Assembly: GCA_012274445.1 (NCBI GenBank)
Contig: JAAROD010000014.1
Coordinates: forward strand, 1,233,001 to 1,297,000
Length of the DNA stretch: 64,000 nucleotides
Origin: Sclerotiophoma versabilis
Taxonomy: Eukaryota; Ascomycota; Dothideomycetes; Pleosporales; Didymellaceae
Direction of reading: 5' to 3'
Shown: positions 44,691 to 56,894 of the stretch, piece after piece
Layout: each line of letters begins with the position of its first letter
Position numbering within the stretch: position 1 is the stretch's first letter
Program-made: the position numbers and the translations under genes
The notes under the pieces: model-generated
What the model was told of the DNA's origin: nothing
The model's database searches: none
What the model saw: the letters and a program-made list of their open reading frames with translations, nothing else

Positions 44691-46389
44691 ATGGGTATCC
44701 TCACTATGGTCGAAGACCGGCCCACGCCGAAGAATGTGTACAACTGGCGTGTCTACGTCTCAGCGATGACCGCATCCTTCGCATCCTGCATGATTGGCTA
44801 CACGACCTCGTTTATCGGAACTACAGTATCGCTGGAGTCCTTTCAAGATGAATTTGGCCTCTCGACAATGGGCGCCTCGCAGAGAAGCTTGATCCAAGCA
44901 AACGTCGTATCGCTGTTCCAGGCGGGAGCTTTCTTTGGCTCTATTTTCTCGTACGGCACGGCCTACTACTTCGGCCGAAGAATCACTCTCTGGACTTTCG
45001 TCACCATGTTCATTATCGGTGTATGCATTACGTTTGCTGCGATTGGCGGACATCTAGGCCCCATGTACGCGGGAAGATTCATCTCCGGATTCGGTGTGGG
45101 AGGCTGCACTATGATCGTGAGTTCTCGATGTTCACTATTTCAAAAGTCTCAATCTCACTAATGTTCAGGTTCCTATCTTTATCTCAGAGATCGCACCGCC
45201 TGCCATCCGTGGTCGGCTTGTCGGTACCTACGAACTTGGCTGGCAGATCGGTGGTCTTGTCGGGTTCTGGATCAACTTTGGCATGACACAGAGCGTCGCT
45301 TTTGGTCGCAACCAGTGGCTTATCCCGTTTGCCGTCCAGCTTATACCGGCCGGCATGGTCCTCATCGGCAGTCTTCTGTTCCTTAGGGAAACACCTCGCT
45401 GGCTATGGACCCGGGGTCGACGTGAGAAGGGTATTGCCAATCTGTGCTGGTACAGACAGTTACAACCCGAAGATGCCTACATCATCGAGGAGATCGAGAT
45501 GATGGACCTCCAGATCAACGATCTACCAACTGGGTTTATCAAGCCTATTCGCCTAGCTTTGTCGAACAACACAGTTCTGTGGCGCTTGTTCTTGGGCCAC
45601 ATGCTTTTCCTCCTTCAGAACTTCTCCGGAATCAACGCTATTGTGAGTTGTGGGATCATTACGCATTCTCAATCACAGTTGCTGACGCTCAGATAGAACT
45701 ACTACTCCCCAACCATCTTTCGGACAATGGGCGTAACCAACACCGAAACGGTCGACCTCATGACTGGCCTTTTTGGTGTAGTAAAATGCATCATGACTAT
45801 CCTCTGGCTCACAGTCTTGATCGACAAGCTTGGCCGTCGCACGCTCTTCCTCGCTGGTGGCGCCTTCGGCGCAGCATGCATGATCATCATTGGCGCTCTC
45901 ATCGTCACCGAGCCCGCCGCTGCTGAAGGTGCCGGTCTGTCTGGACAGGGCATCGCTACCATATTTATGATCTACCTCTGGACATGCATCTACATCACAT
46001 CCTGGAACGGCACACCCTGGGTCGTCAACGCAGAGATGTTCAACCAAGCTACCCGTAACGTCGGCCAGGTCGGCGCATCGATGGCGAACTGGCTGTGGAC
46101 GTTTGTCATTGCGCGCATCACGCCCAACATGGTAGCTGGAATGGGCAACAACGGGTTCGGTATGTACTTTTTTTTCGGGTCGGTGAGCGCCTGCGCTGTG
46201 GTATTTGTGTGGTTCTTGGTGCCGGAGACCAAGAGTGTGCCGCTCGACCAGATGGACAGGCTGTTTGAGATGAAGCCGGTGCGCATGGCGCAGCCGAAGC
46301 TCATGCAGGAACTGGCGCAGAACAACGCCGAGTTTGCAAAGTTAGACAGGAAGGATGAGGAGCTTGCCGAGCAGGTGGAGAGGCAATAA
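44691..46389 (+). CDS. MFS sugar-transporter-family protein, quinate-permease-like
   Basis: Three exons (44691-45116, 45169-45642, 45697-46389), introns 52 and 54 nt, all phase 0, give 530 residues and 12 predicted membrane helices. The N-terminus VEDRPTPKNVYNWRVY is characteristic of fungal quinate permeases (QutD group). Sugar-porter signatures are present: YYFGRRI in loop 2-3, GRFISGFGVGG, PIFISEIAPPAIRGRLVG, RETPRWL, the helix 7 QNFSGINAI and NYYSPTIF, DKLGRR, and the PETKSVPLDQM end. It would import quinate, shikimate or a related cyclic polyol by proton symport at the plasma membrane; specificity is inferred. No qut/qa catabolic genes are adjacent, though the aromatic-type cluster at 53-64 kb lies nearby. 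Confidence 0.88.
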
Positions 46390-46977
46390 CTATCAACAAT
46401 TACATGGCATATGCAGTGCCACTCAAGTTTTTACGCCATTCAATCCCACGTGCCTCTGTGGCTGATTTGTAAGCTCCTTCGCAACCACCGTCCGCTCCTT
46501 AAGCCGTTTATCTTGCCAAAGCACTGCGTGTCTATGTGCGGCACGAGCAGTGTTAAGTTATATAGCGTCGAGAGCAGAAGAAGACAACGGCATCTATACA
46601 GAGTGGTCTTCTTACTACTGACTTCCGCTGGATATTCTTCTAGGCGTGCTGTTTGTGCACGCCTGATCAATTTTAGTGAACTAGAGTTGGAAGCATCAGA
46701 AGAGATGTTGCCATTGTTACTGTCTGAGAACAAGCAGTTCGGAGTTGTTACGGTCGTAGCAGAGTGATGTACAATCACATGTCTAGACTTCTCCGCCTCT
46801 TCCAGCCTTGTGAAAAGGAACACGCCGGTAATGGCGCTGGAAACTGGCATACGCAATCTATGGTTCAGCGCACATGTTTTGAGAGAAAAGGAACTGGTTC
46901 ATACAGGCGGCTCAGATCCCTTGATCGTAAGGATGCTTAATTGCTTTTCGACATTAACATAATACACGTGTGACAAT
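46390..46977. other. Intergenic, convergent 3' flanks
   Basis: Lies between the convergent transporter and thiolase genes. Overlapping ORFs on both strands at 46411-46856 are unconvincing. Confidence 0.45.
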
Positions 46978-48278
46978 TTACAACTGCTCGTTGACAAACA
47001 GACCAGCCATACCCATACCAGTACCAATGCACATACTGGTAAGCAGGACCTTCTTCTTCTGCCTCCTGCACTCGCTCAGACCTGTGACAATCTGCCTCGC
47101 ACCGGTGCAGCCGAGGGGATGACCCAGCGCGATAGCACCTCCCCTGACGTTGAGCTTATTGTGGTCGATCTTCAATGTCTCAAGGCAGTAGACTGCCATG
47201 GAAGCGAAGGCCTCGTTGAGCTCGATCAGGTCGATGTCGTCGATGGTGAGCTTGAACTGGGAGAGGAGCTTGGGAATGGCGACAGAAGGACCAATGCCCA
47301 TGATCCTGGGGGGAAGACCGGCGACGGTGGCGCCGACATACTTGGCAAGGATGGGCTGGCCGAGGGCCTCAGCCTTGCTGCGCTTCATCAACAGAACTGC
47401 GGCGGCGCCATCGGTCAACTGGGACGAGTTGCCAGCGTGCGACCTGTCGCCGTGGGGAAGGAAAGCGGGCTTGAGCTTCTGCAGCGACTCGAAAGTGGTG
47501 CCGTAGCGGATGCCCTCGTCCTTTGTGAGTGTGACTTCCTTCTCCTCGCCAGTCTTGGGGTCCTTGATGGTGGTCTTGATGGGGGCGATCTCGTCGTCGA
47601 ACCAGCCAGCCTTCTGGGCGACCTCGGCGCGGCGGTACGACTCGGCAGCGAACCTGTCCTGGCGCTCGCGCGAGATGTTGAAGTCCTTGCCGACGTTCTC
47701 GGAGGTCTGGCCCATGGGCTGCATGCAGTCGCAGGCCTCGGGGTTCTTCAGGATCTCGTCGACGAAGGGGCGCTCGAGCCTGTCGCCGCCGCTGGTCATG
47801 CTCTCGGCGCCCATGGCGACACCGCACTCGATGGCGCCGACGGCGATCTGGTTGGCAATGTCCTGCACGGCCTTCAGCCCGGAGGAGCAGAAGCGGTTGA
47901 GCGAGGAGCCGGCGGTGGTGTTGGGGAAGCCGGCGGCGAGCATGGCGGCGCGGACGTAGTAGGCCGCCTTTGCGTCCGAGACATTGCCGCAGCAGATATC
48001 CTCGACGACGGCGGGGTCGAGCTTCGACTGTGCGACGACCTGCTTGAGCGTCTTGACGAGGATGCCGTCGAGCGTCGTGTCCTTGAAGCCTCCCTTGTGG
48101 GCTTTTGTAAGCGGTGTGCGGATGGCGAGGGTGATGACTACATCGTCGGGGTTCTTGGTGGTGCTGTGGCAGGGTTAGCGAGTAACGCTTGAGAAGATGG
48201 TGTGGCGGCGCACATGGTGGACAGGCCGCTGGTCGAGGGCGAGATCTGCGCGACGATGGACTTGAGGCGTTCTGTCAT
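46978..48278 (-). CDS. Peroxisomal 3-ketoacyl-CoA thiolase (acetyl-CoA acyltransferase)
   Basis: Two exons (48278-48214, 48163-46978) with a 50-nt intron (GTGCGC, branch GCTAAC, CACAG) give 416 residues, the normal thiolase length. It splits 3-ketoacyl-CoA with CoA into acetyl-CoA and a shortened acyl-CoA, the last step of beta-oxidation. Catalytic residues seen: nucleophile Cys114 in NRFCSSG, His370 in GHPLGCTG, Cys400 in CIGTGMG, with LNEAF near the active site. The N-terminus RLKSIVAQI matches the spacing of the peroxisomal PTS2 signal as in yeast Pot1, so the peroxisome is the likely site. The short first exon carries that signal and is easily missed. Likely induced by fatty acids, by analogy only. 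Confidence 0.9.
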
Positions 48279-49273
48279 GCTGGCGGTGTTATGTGAAATG
48301 GTGTGGTGTAATGCGAGATAATGTGAGGAACGAGAGAGGCCCCAAGAATCAATCAGCGAAAGAAGACGTTGAGCGATGCGGAGGCGGAAAGCGGAGAGCT
48401 TTAACGAAGATGGGGTTGCTGCTTGGAGCGCGATGCCTCGGCTCATCGGACTGGAATCACGGGGTCCTTCGGCACTTCATTGACCGCCCAGCCCTCGGAC
48501 TTCTGAGTCAGCTGGAGCCTCACCACCCCCGCCGTGCCGAGCGCAAGGCTGAGTGTGTTCATCGTGGCCATGCAATTAGTGTGGTGTTTGTTGATGGCTG
48601 CTTAGCTGGCATTCGTGGCTGCAGGATGGTTGGCAAGAATAAGGCTGCTGCTACTATATTACCTAACTAGGCAGGTCCGGCTACTGTCGATTGCGGATGC
48701 AGATGGTGGCAGGCCACCTGACCATGGGTGCCCCGAGACATGGCATGAACTAACTCCATCTAGTAAAATGGACATGGCGCCCTACATAGTTCATGCCACC
48801 TTAAGATATTAGTTTGTCTCTAGCGTCGCGAGCGAATATTGCTGAGTATACGACTCTGCTGCCCACTTGCACGTTCGAGATGGTGATCCTTAAAAACAGG
48901 TCGTTGGGCTCATCGCCTCTTGCGCATTCCCGTACTTGTTCTCCAAGGCTGTTGACGACATAACAATTTCGCCACACAACCGTTCATTCAACGAATACCG
49001 GCCCTGAAATAATTCAACCATGAGGTGGCTATGGACGCGCGCGACCGCCAAATGGAGCCAGCACCTTCAACGCCAGAAAAGTAGATTGACACGTATTGTC
49101 TGCAAGGTGATTTAGTCAGATAACCATCACCAACCGAAAAGATTCAAAAGAGTGTTTCTGTACACACAAAAGGAAGTGCGACTGCATTCCAGGAAAGTAG
49201 CTCGAATTAGACATTAAGATCATACCTCATTTCACGTACTACAGATGCCCATCGCGCAGTGTAGCCGCTTAGA
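48279..49273. other. Intergenic, no gene recognised
   Basis: Upstream region of the thiolase gene and 3' flank of the MFS gene. No convincing ORF or repeat. Confidence 0.45.
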
Positions 49274-51113
49274 CTACAATGGCCGCAACGCTCCAGATCG
49301 CTCTTCAGACCATCTCCCATTAATCGCCTGGCGCGCATTTTTACCCCAAAAAGCAACCGGCACGGCAACAAGACCAGCAACTATTTGCAGGATGGCCAAT
49401 TCAATCCCAACCAACTTGTAACCCTGCGCCTCTATCCAAGGGACTAGGCCAAAGCCAACCGCGAAGCTAAGGATATAGCATGCCCCGCCTGACACAGCGA
49501 CTGCAGGCGCAGCCCAGCGTGGGAATGCTTCTGTAAGCCACATGGTATTGGTGATGCAAAGCGTAAGCCACGAGAAGGCCTCAAGTCCGCACGAGACAAA
49601 GTAGAATGCATAGTGCAGTTTGTAGTGCACAGAAAAGCCATACAAGAGGGCACCGCAGGTACCAATGATGGCAGACGGGATATAGCCGATAAGGTAGTGT
49701 TCTGCTTCACGAACGCCCCGGTTACGTTGAGCCATGCGTTTGAGAATTTTGTCAATGAGCCATCCTCCAATTGGGTAAGCAAGCAGAGCTCCAGCCGCCG
49801 ACGAGGTGTTGATATTGATGATAATAAATGATGGTAGGTTGTAGGGAGGAGACCGCAGAATACTCGTGTAAGTAGATCCCATGAAGAGTATGCCAGCCCA
49901 GTGAATCGATGAAGCAAGGAAAACCCAGAAGATGAGAGGATTGACTGCACAATAGGCCATCTGGACGTAGCAGTAGCCCATAGATTTCCAGGAGGTGACT
50001 GGAGATCTCGACAGACAAAGGTAACTGCGCAGCTTGCTGAACAAGGTCCTGTCGGAATCTTGGTCTGACGGCAAATCCGGCAGATCCCGATAAATATCAG
50101 AGTCAGCGTCGAGGTCCTTGTAAATGGTGAGTTTCTCAGTTGCTGACTGCAAGAGAATCATCCCGTCAAAAGCGACTGTTGGTCGCTTGAAATACGTCTC
50201 GGGATAGAGTAATAGCGCCAGGAGGAAAGATAAGGCCATCGGGATGGACCAGTAATGATAGAATTGTCGCCAGGTACCTGGCGGCGATAAGTACGGTACC
50301 AGCGCCAGCAGACCAGTGCCCGCGCCTGCAAGCACGGACCACACTAGTGCGACAGCTTGGGGTCTCTGGTGAATAAAGGTCATGTCTATCACCATCAAGA
50401 AGACCTCTTCAAGTCAGTAAGCTGATTCCACCCTGAAGAGATGACTTACAGAAGTCACTGAAAACCCCTGTCCCAGACCCAGGATGCAAACGCACGCAAG
50501 TAGCGAGTGGAAGTTCGTCGAAAGCCCGGCTCCGAGTGTGGCTACTAGCTGCATGAGTGCTACAAGCAGGAAGACAGGTCGCCTGCCCACCGCCAGAGAC
50601 AGTGGCAGCCACATCAACGCGCCAATACCCATAAACAGGGTAGGAGCCGTAACGATAGATTGCATCGTCCATGGCTTGACGTTCTATAGGTATGTAAGAT
50701 CATTGCATCTTGGAAGAGGGACGCCCGAAGATTCATACTTGTCCACCGAATTCTCCAATAATTCCAGGCAGGATGGCGCTCGATGCCTGAATTACTGTTG
50801 ACGATACGACGAAAAACCACCCAAGCGCTATGAATGCACCAGCTTTCTTCCATCGACCCCAATTGAGAGGATCTGATTCGCTAGCTGAAGGGATCGGAAG
50901 CTTCAGAGTCAGTCCCGATGCTGTTACTAGAAAGGTACTTCCAGACATGTTGTACGATTCGCGCTTGCTTCGGACTGAGCGTACAGAGATGTCGTATGAA
51001 TCGTCATGGTTCTTGAGAGCTCTTGAGAATATAGGGCTGGGCTTGTGGATAGGCTGTGCTAGTGGCGGTGCAGCCATTTCGACGTCGGGGTAAGGATCTT
51101 GCAACAGAGCCAT
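49274..51113 (-). CDS. MFS transporter (drug-porter-like, LNWGRWKK type)
   Basis: Three exons (51113-50739, 50683-50450, 50404-49274), introns 55 and 45 nt, all phase 0, give 579 residues. A cytosolic N-terminus of about 80 residues leads to the DPLNWGRWKK motif that precedes helix 1 in a large fungal MFS group related to HOL1 and multidrug porters. Helix 1 (AGAFIALGWFFVVSS) and the loop 2-3 GRRPVFLL motif follow; a long central cytosolic loop with Asp-rich stretch (DADSDIYRDLPDLPSDQDSD) separates the halves; the second half has about six helices. Substrate is unknown; with the adjacent cluster it could export a pathway product. In-frame ATG 51134 is an alternative start. Confidence 0.85.
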
Positions 51114-53197
51114 GATCCAATACAGTGGCCCCAAGATGAGGATGAACGGAGTTTCGGAGGGGGTCAGCCACGAGTGCTGAAGACGTATCCCTCCTGATAG
51201 CTGGCTGTAACTCGATTAAAGCTGAGTTCTGATGATTAAATGACCTTGTCGCGGATCTCATATCTGTTGGGCCCGAGGCCCAGCTGCGGTTCTCTTGAGT
51301 TCCGTACCGGTCGTTACTATTGCGGCTTCGTCGGTCGAAATTCCGACTGGCTTTTGGGGTCATCGATGTCTTTGAAGGTGATAGTCGTTTGCGCAATGAC
51401 AGTTGTCGAAACACATAAGGCGGCACCGTTCGCCAAGTTTTAAGATCTGGAGGCTACGGCAAGTAGCGTGGAGGCGCAGAGTATTGCGCAGCATTGCTAT
51501 TGGATCCCGGCAACCAGCACACTAGATGTTTGCCGTGTTTTCGAAACACTCCACTCGAAATTAGAGTTTGAAGCCCAAGGACATTATGCGCTCTTGGCCT
51601 CGTGCTTGATCTCTTTGTACCAATTAGTCCGCAGCAGTATTTCTGCAACAGCCCATGACGTATCTGGGGTTGCGCTTTAGTCTTCGTAAAGTGAGACCTG
51701 ATCAATAACTTCGTGCTTGAGGGTACCTTACTGGGACCGACGAGACCGACAGCCTGGAAGATTCACTGCACTGCACATCGGGTTGCGCGAAGGTGTCTAA
51801 GCTAAGTTGCAGCCTCAATCCGCGTTGGTAGAGCAACCTGTATTTAGCATTTCTTATAGTGAAGCTGCCCTGCTAGACAGCAGTGTTGGTGCGCCTGGCC
51901 GTCTATTTTGATGTTGATATCGGGCAAGTTTAATAGCGGCTGAAATTCTGCCAGGTGCACCGAGAAGTCACTAACGGCGGTATTGCAGCAGCATTTAGTT
52001 AAGGCATCTATTGGCACAAGAATGCTGTTAGTCCTGTATACACAATGGCCTGGTATCGAAGAACTTCCTTATCCGCTTGAACTATAGCAGGACTGAAAGT
52101 TCAGTTTGTATGCGGCGTTAAGATAGTCCTTGCTACTAACTAGAGACAATAAGAAGACGACTTAAGCTGAATAGAAACAGAATTTGCCAGCAACAATGCT
52201 TTTACTAAAACAAAAACCATGTAAACCAATGCTGCTATATAAAGCTAATATTCAAGTATCTTCTAGATATTCTTAGCTGTCTTAGCTAATAATAATAATA
52301 ATAATACTAAATGCTAGTTAGGCAACTGTAGCTTACAGTAGACAAAACAGAAAAATAGCTATAGTAGTTAGTACAGTAAAAGCTAAAGTTGAGTGTATGT
52401 TAAGAATTAGGTTAGGTATAGTCTAAGTAGTCTAATAAGATAAGCAGTCTGTAAGACTAGAGGCTGATGTCTCTGCCTTAATATCTAGTTATTAAAAGCA
52501 AAGGCTTAAGGTAACAGGTTAAAGAGTTTAGTAGAGTCTGCAGTACTACTTTATATTTTGCAACAATAATACTAATATGTAAAAGAATCTGCATATTAGT
52601 GGTACATGTTTGGACTTTAGATCGTAACGGATCGACCTACGAAGTAAGAGGATGATTCTTATAGTAGAGCGCTCGCAACTACAGGGTAATATGCAAGTTG
52701 GATTATAAATGATTTGAATTTTACGTTAAATCGATTTAGCCTAAGTAGTCCAATCTGCTAGAAGAGTCCATACGTACCACATTGTTCAACAGCCAAGAAA
52801 ACCCTCCACTGGCCCTGCATTAGATTGCTACAAAGAAATCGGGGGTGCTGATTTTGGCAGCCAAATAGATTCCAATATTTTAAGCTGTGCTGCTGGCCTC
52901 GTACTGTATGAATTACTTCTGACCTCTGTGCTAGTACAAAAGACCATATTCTAGTACTCAGAAGTAACTCTAGGCAGTGCGTTATAATTTGTAGCCAATC
53001 ACAATGACTACAAGGCTAAAACTAGACCAACATTCTATTTCAAGCCAACATCTTTGCTGTAGAAGAAAACAACCCATCTTTCTGCATCTACTTTGCATTG
53101 CAAGAGATTGCATAATCTAGTAGTCAAAGCTAGAGCTACATACAATAGATATGTAGCAGTGTAAATAGATAGTATAGGATGTATCCGCCAACTTCTC
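51114..53197. other. Gene-poor AT-rich interval at the left border of the 53-64 kb cluster
   Basis: Over 2 kb with no accepted gene. It becomes increasingly AT-rich to the right; the central stretch 52165-52620 is listed separately as a CG-free island. A short (AAT)n run occurs at about 52288-52306. Confidence 0.5.
52165..52620. repeat. CG-free AT-rich island (probable RIP relic)
   Basis: I see no CG dinucleotide over about 450 bp, with many CTA, TAG and TAA steps as in the island at 31.6-32.2 kb. No ORF. It lies just left of the cluster's first gene. Confidence 0.55.
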
Positions 53198-54648
53198 CTA
53201 CAGTTTCGATGTGAAACCGCATCGTTGCTGCCACTTTTGCTGCGTATCGCTAATTACATCGTAGCCGTACAACCAATCTTGAAAAAGCACGTTCGCCATT
53301 AGATTGGGGCTGCCAGGATAATCACCCGCTGCAAAAACCTCCTCCCTCATGTCATACTGCGGCCCTTCGTTCATGTGTATGAAGAATCGATTTGTCCACG
53401 ATCCTCGTTGAATGGTGTGCGCTCGCTCAAGTCGTGTCTCATAGAAAAATGCGAGGGCTTTTCCAATCTCATCCCGCGAACCTATCTTTGAGAGCACAAA
53501 GCCCAAGCATGCAGCATCTTCTATGGCCATTGCCGCACCTTGCGCAAGGTACGGGAGTGTTGCGTGCACAGCGTCACCGATGACCAACATACGATTTGAG
53601 GGATGGATCCAATTTGAGACTGGCTGAAGATCAATCAAACGCCATCTCTCTAGGTCTTCCGGGACTAGTTTCAAGAGTTTTGTCGCACTGTGATGTGATT
53701 ACGTTAGCATTACTTTAGAACCGCTCTTTGCTTCGAGACCAACATTGGATTCCACCCTTCAAACGCTTTTCGAACACCTGATGCACTTGCTGGAGCTTTG
53801 TATCCAACCATGGATTGGTCGTCAGGGACAACCATTAGGAGGTTGTAGGTCTTTTCCTTTTGCATGTTGTATCTGATTATTTCGATTAGTTCAATGCCGG
53901 AGACGCAGATACAGGATACATACCCAATGATATGGTGATCAGGGCCCAACCACTGTTCAAAACCTGGATCCGTCACCAGGGGTGCGAGGTCTGGGTCCCG
54001 AAGCAATGCCTCCCCCGGCAATACGGCACGGAAACAAGTATCGCCAGTCTCGTGTGGCTCAACGTCCTGGCCGACTGCCCTCCGTGCGATACTTTTAACG
54101 CCGTCGCATGCCACAATTAGGTCTCCCTCGACGCGCTCTCCTGACTGCAGAACTACTGCGCCTTTTTCCGCCTCATACCCAACTACTGTGCAGCCAGAGC
54201 GTAAAGTTGCACCTGCTTTGAGTGCAGCAATCAACAGAATCTTATGATAATCAGGACGAAATACCTGCCAGTAAGGTGCTCTAAATCTAGTCTTGTGATT
54301 TGAGAGCTTGCTAGAGCCCTGTGTTTCGCCAGTCTTCCAGTTCCGATAATTTAGAAGTCTAGGCTTCGAGGCTATGTTTTCCATTTCTTTCTCAAGGCCC
54401 CAACGTATCAGTTCTCGGGCAGCGTTTGGAGGGACTTGTATGCCTGCTCCAATCTAAAAAGGAAGTCAGTCAGTCAGCGATATCTCTCAGGTGCCGGGAT
54501 CATTTGTCAAACATACCTCCCCAAACTCAGGAGCCTGCTCCAGTACAGTAACTTTATGTCCAACATTGCGAATAGATATGGCAGCGGCCAGTCCTGCTAT
54601 TCCTGCTCCGACAATGACGACTTGAAGTTCAAATGATTTATCTAGCAT
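53198..54648 (-). CDS. FAD-dependent monooxygenase, salicylate-hydroxylase-like, SKL terminus
   Basis: Four exons: 54648-54517, 54453-53924, 53872 to about 53730, and 53687-53198. Group A flavin monooxygenase marks are complete: VVIVGAGIAGLAAA (FAD-binding GxGxxG), the DGVKSIAR motif, and GDAVHATLPYLAQGAAMAIEDA near the C-terminus. Such enzymes hydroxylate aromatic or polyketide substrates with NAD(P)H and O2. The protein ends CGFTSKL, a perfect PTS1, so a peroxisomal site is predicted. The third intron is not resolved: the downstream exon needs phase 2, no GT donor fits, and a GC-AG intron (GCAAAG, 53731-53688) would. Either a GC donor is used or the gene carries a splice lesion there. It is the first gene of the presumed cluster and runs tandem with the ABM-like gene. 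Confidence 0.82.
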
Positions 54649-54976
54649 CTTGTGTCACGCCTTGGGATAAGTTGGTGCTTCAAATCGTGCTGAATGTCAA
54701 TGAGGAGTAGTTTTGCAAACAACACAGAACTGCACATATGAACTCAGAACTCAGTATTTGAATTATTGGGCTAGCTGTACAGCCGTCATGGCCCGAGCTT
54801 GATCCTTCCGTAAATTTGAAGGAGCGGACAATAGGGCGGAAATTCCGCGACTAAGAACGTACTAATAATGACGGGACAATACAAGTTCAGCTAAGCTCGG
54901 CCATACCTTCGTACCGTTGTGTCCGAGCTTTGCCTTCTGACTGATGCTCGAACCTTCAACCTTGGGATCTTAGTTT

Positions 54977-55596
54977 TTACAAGGCTGCTTTGCTAAATGC
55001 AAACCCAGTGCTTCTCACATGCACGCCGAAGCTTTCTGCGATACACCCTTGACGGCTCCACAAGCTCACTAAACCCACTAAATCCGGTGAGAAGATTAAA
55101 CGGATTGATCGCGTTCGATCCTCAACGCAATTACCCGATCTGTGTGCGTATCCAACTACTTCCATGTGCTTCAAAAGTTGCACATTTTCCTCTGCCGTCT
55201 TGATCACCATGACATATGGCAGTTTGCCTAGGCCCTGAAAACCACCAACCTCGTAGTGCAACACGTCTGGCGGCCCTTCAGTCCATCGTGAGACACGCTG
55301 AAAGAACTCCTTTGCAGCATTGCTCCGAAGAAAAGTTTGGTGTGCTTCTAGTGCATCCCATAGGGTAATTGATACAGCCGTATAGCTATGTTGCGTATTG
55401 CTATTAAGAAGCTTCGGCCCTTGAAAGATACCGTCAGTATACCGGGCGTTTATACGTACTGTGGCGTACCTGTTCGCACCGATATGATTCCTGGCGCTTT
55501 TAAAAGGACTGGCAGCTGCTCCCTCTCGAAGAAGTATAGAAATTCGTCGAATGACCGAGTCAGCCGTAACTCCACCAGCTCAGTGACTGGAGACAT
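54977..55596 (-). CDS. Small ABM-like (dimeric alpha/beta barrel) protein
   Basis: Two exons (55596-55460, 55385-54977) with a 74-nt intron (GTACGT donor, CATAG acceptor) give 181 residues. The order strand-helix-strand (TELVELRLTRSFDEF, LLKAPGIISVRTGTPH, YTAVSITLWDALEAHQTFL) is that of antibiotic-biosynthesis-monooxygenase-like small barrels, which act as cofactor-free oxygenases, cyclases or uncharacterised accessory proteins in clusters. The C-terminal third (after about residue 110) is less convincing; an in-frame 57-nt intron (GTAATT to TTTAG) may remove part of it. It lies 328 bp upstream of the monooxygenase start on the same strand. Function is inference from fold. Confidence 0.5.
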
Positions 55597-56894
55597 GGTT
55601 TTCGTGGTTGTGCAGTTGTACTGTAATGGAAATATAGAAAGGTCTGTTCTTCATCTTAAATCTCCGCTGTGACGAGTTTGAAATTGCGGAATCTGCGTTC
55701 CGCATTCGAACACCTATTTATTAGGCCTTCAAGAAGTCCTAGCGCGCAGCTGAAGTCAACTGATACACTAAAAATTGGATGCGGCCTCTGCAATCGTATC
55801 TTGATGGTTAATGAGCTTTCACCCAATCATCGCTGTCTTGCCTCTATCACTGATCTAGTTTAGGAATCTGTGTCTCCGTTTCAAACATCCTTACTGTCGA
55901 AGGGATCTAATAGAAGATGTTACCAAGTCTGAATATCGCAAGCTGATTAGTCATTTCTCGTGGCATAGTCAAATATGCAGTCTCTTGCGCAGCTTGTTTG
56001 AAGAATTTTCCTTACTTCGTTTGCAATTTCGATTGAGTGGCCAGCTTGAGCTCAATATCATCGAGTCGACGGCACAGGGTAGAGATTGCATTTTCTGACT
56101 AGCTGCAGGGGCCTTGTGAACTCGCCCCCTTTGGACGGCGCATAAGTGTGTTCCAAAAAGTCACAGGTCATTCTCGACCATGGGAAACTAATGGTACGTG
56201 ATATTATTTTAATTGAAGAGCGTTCGAAGGACCACGAACAAAAGGACACGCGGTAAATGCTTGATGACTTCCAACAACGTGAGTCGCATACTCGCCGATC
56301 CTGAAAGCTGGATAGTTCGTTCCCTATTGTAATTGTATTTAGCACTTCGTCTTAACTGCAGCGTTGCTCTCCGGTAAGTCTGGATCTCTCATGTCTTGTA
56401 ACGAGGTTTGTTGTAGATATCTTCCGAAAGAACTGTTGTTGATTGCCTAAGCCTCACGAATGCATTCAAGTCACTCTGTGTAAAGCACTCTGTGTAAGGC
56501 CATCTAAGAACCCGGGCATCAAAAGTAAATGCTGAAATCCTTCTTCCACAGTAAATTTTGAGAGACGGAGATCCTGATCAACAAAAGTGATGGCTGAACG
56601 TGGTTTTGCATAGCCGCAGTACCTATTGAATTATCGTTCATAAAGAAGTATTGTCGACGGCAGCCTCCAACCATTATTAAGCCATGAATAACTCATTTCG
56701 AAGTCTGTTGTGCGCCTGTGTGATTACTAAGCGTTTCCCTTGGATCCATAGATCGTCGACATCGATGCGGAATTGGATGCGGAAGTTCCGTTTGCTCGCC
56801 ACTCGTTGAAATTCCAGTCTCGTGACTACACAATCTTTCGAGGACCGAAGCCCCTTACTACCTTATCCAAAAAAAAGGGCTACTCGATACTATC
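55597..56894. other. Divergent intergenic region in the cluster
   Basis: Separates the minus-strand ABM-like gene from the plus-strand hydrolase. No accepted gene; an ORF at 56058-56345 is not protein-like. A short duplication (CACTCTGTGTAA) occurs near 56472-56500. Confidence 0.4.

Noticed and set aside
47119..48192. A 357-codon plus-strand open frame
   Set aside because: Antisense of the thiolase, whose catalytic motifs are clear on the minus strand.
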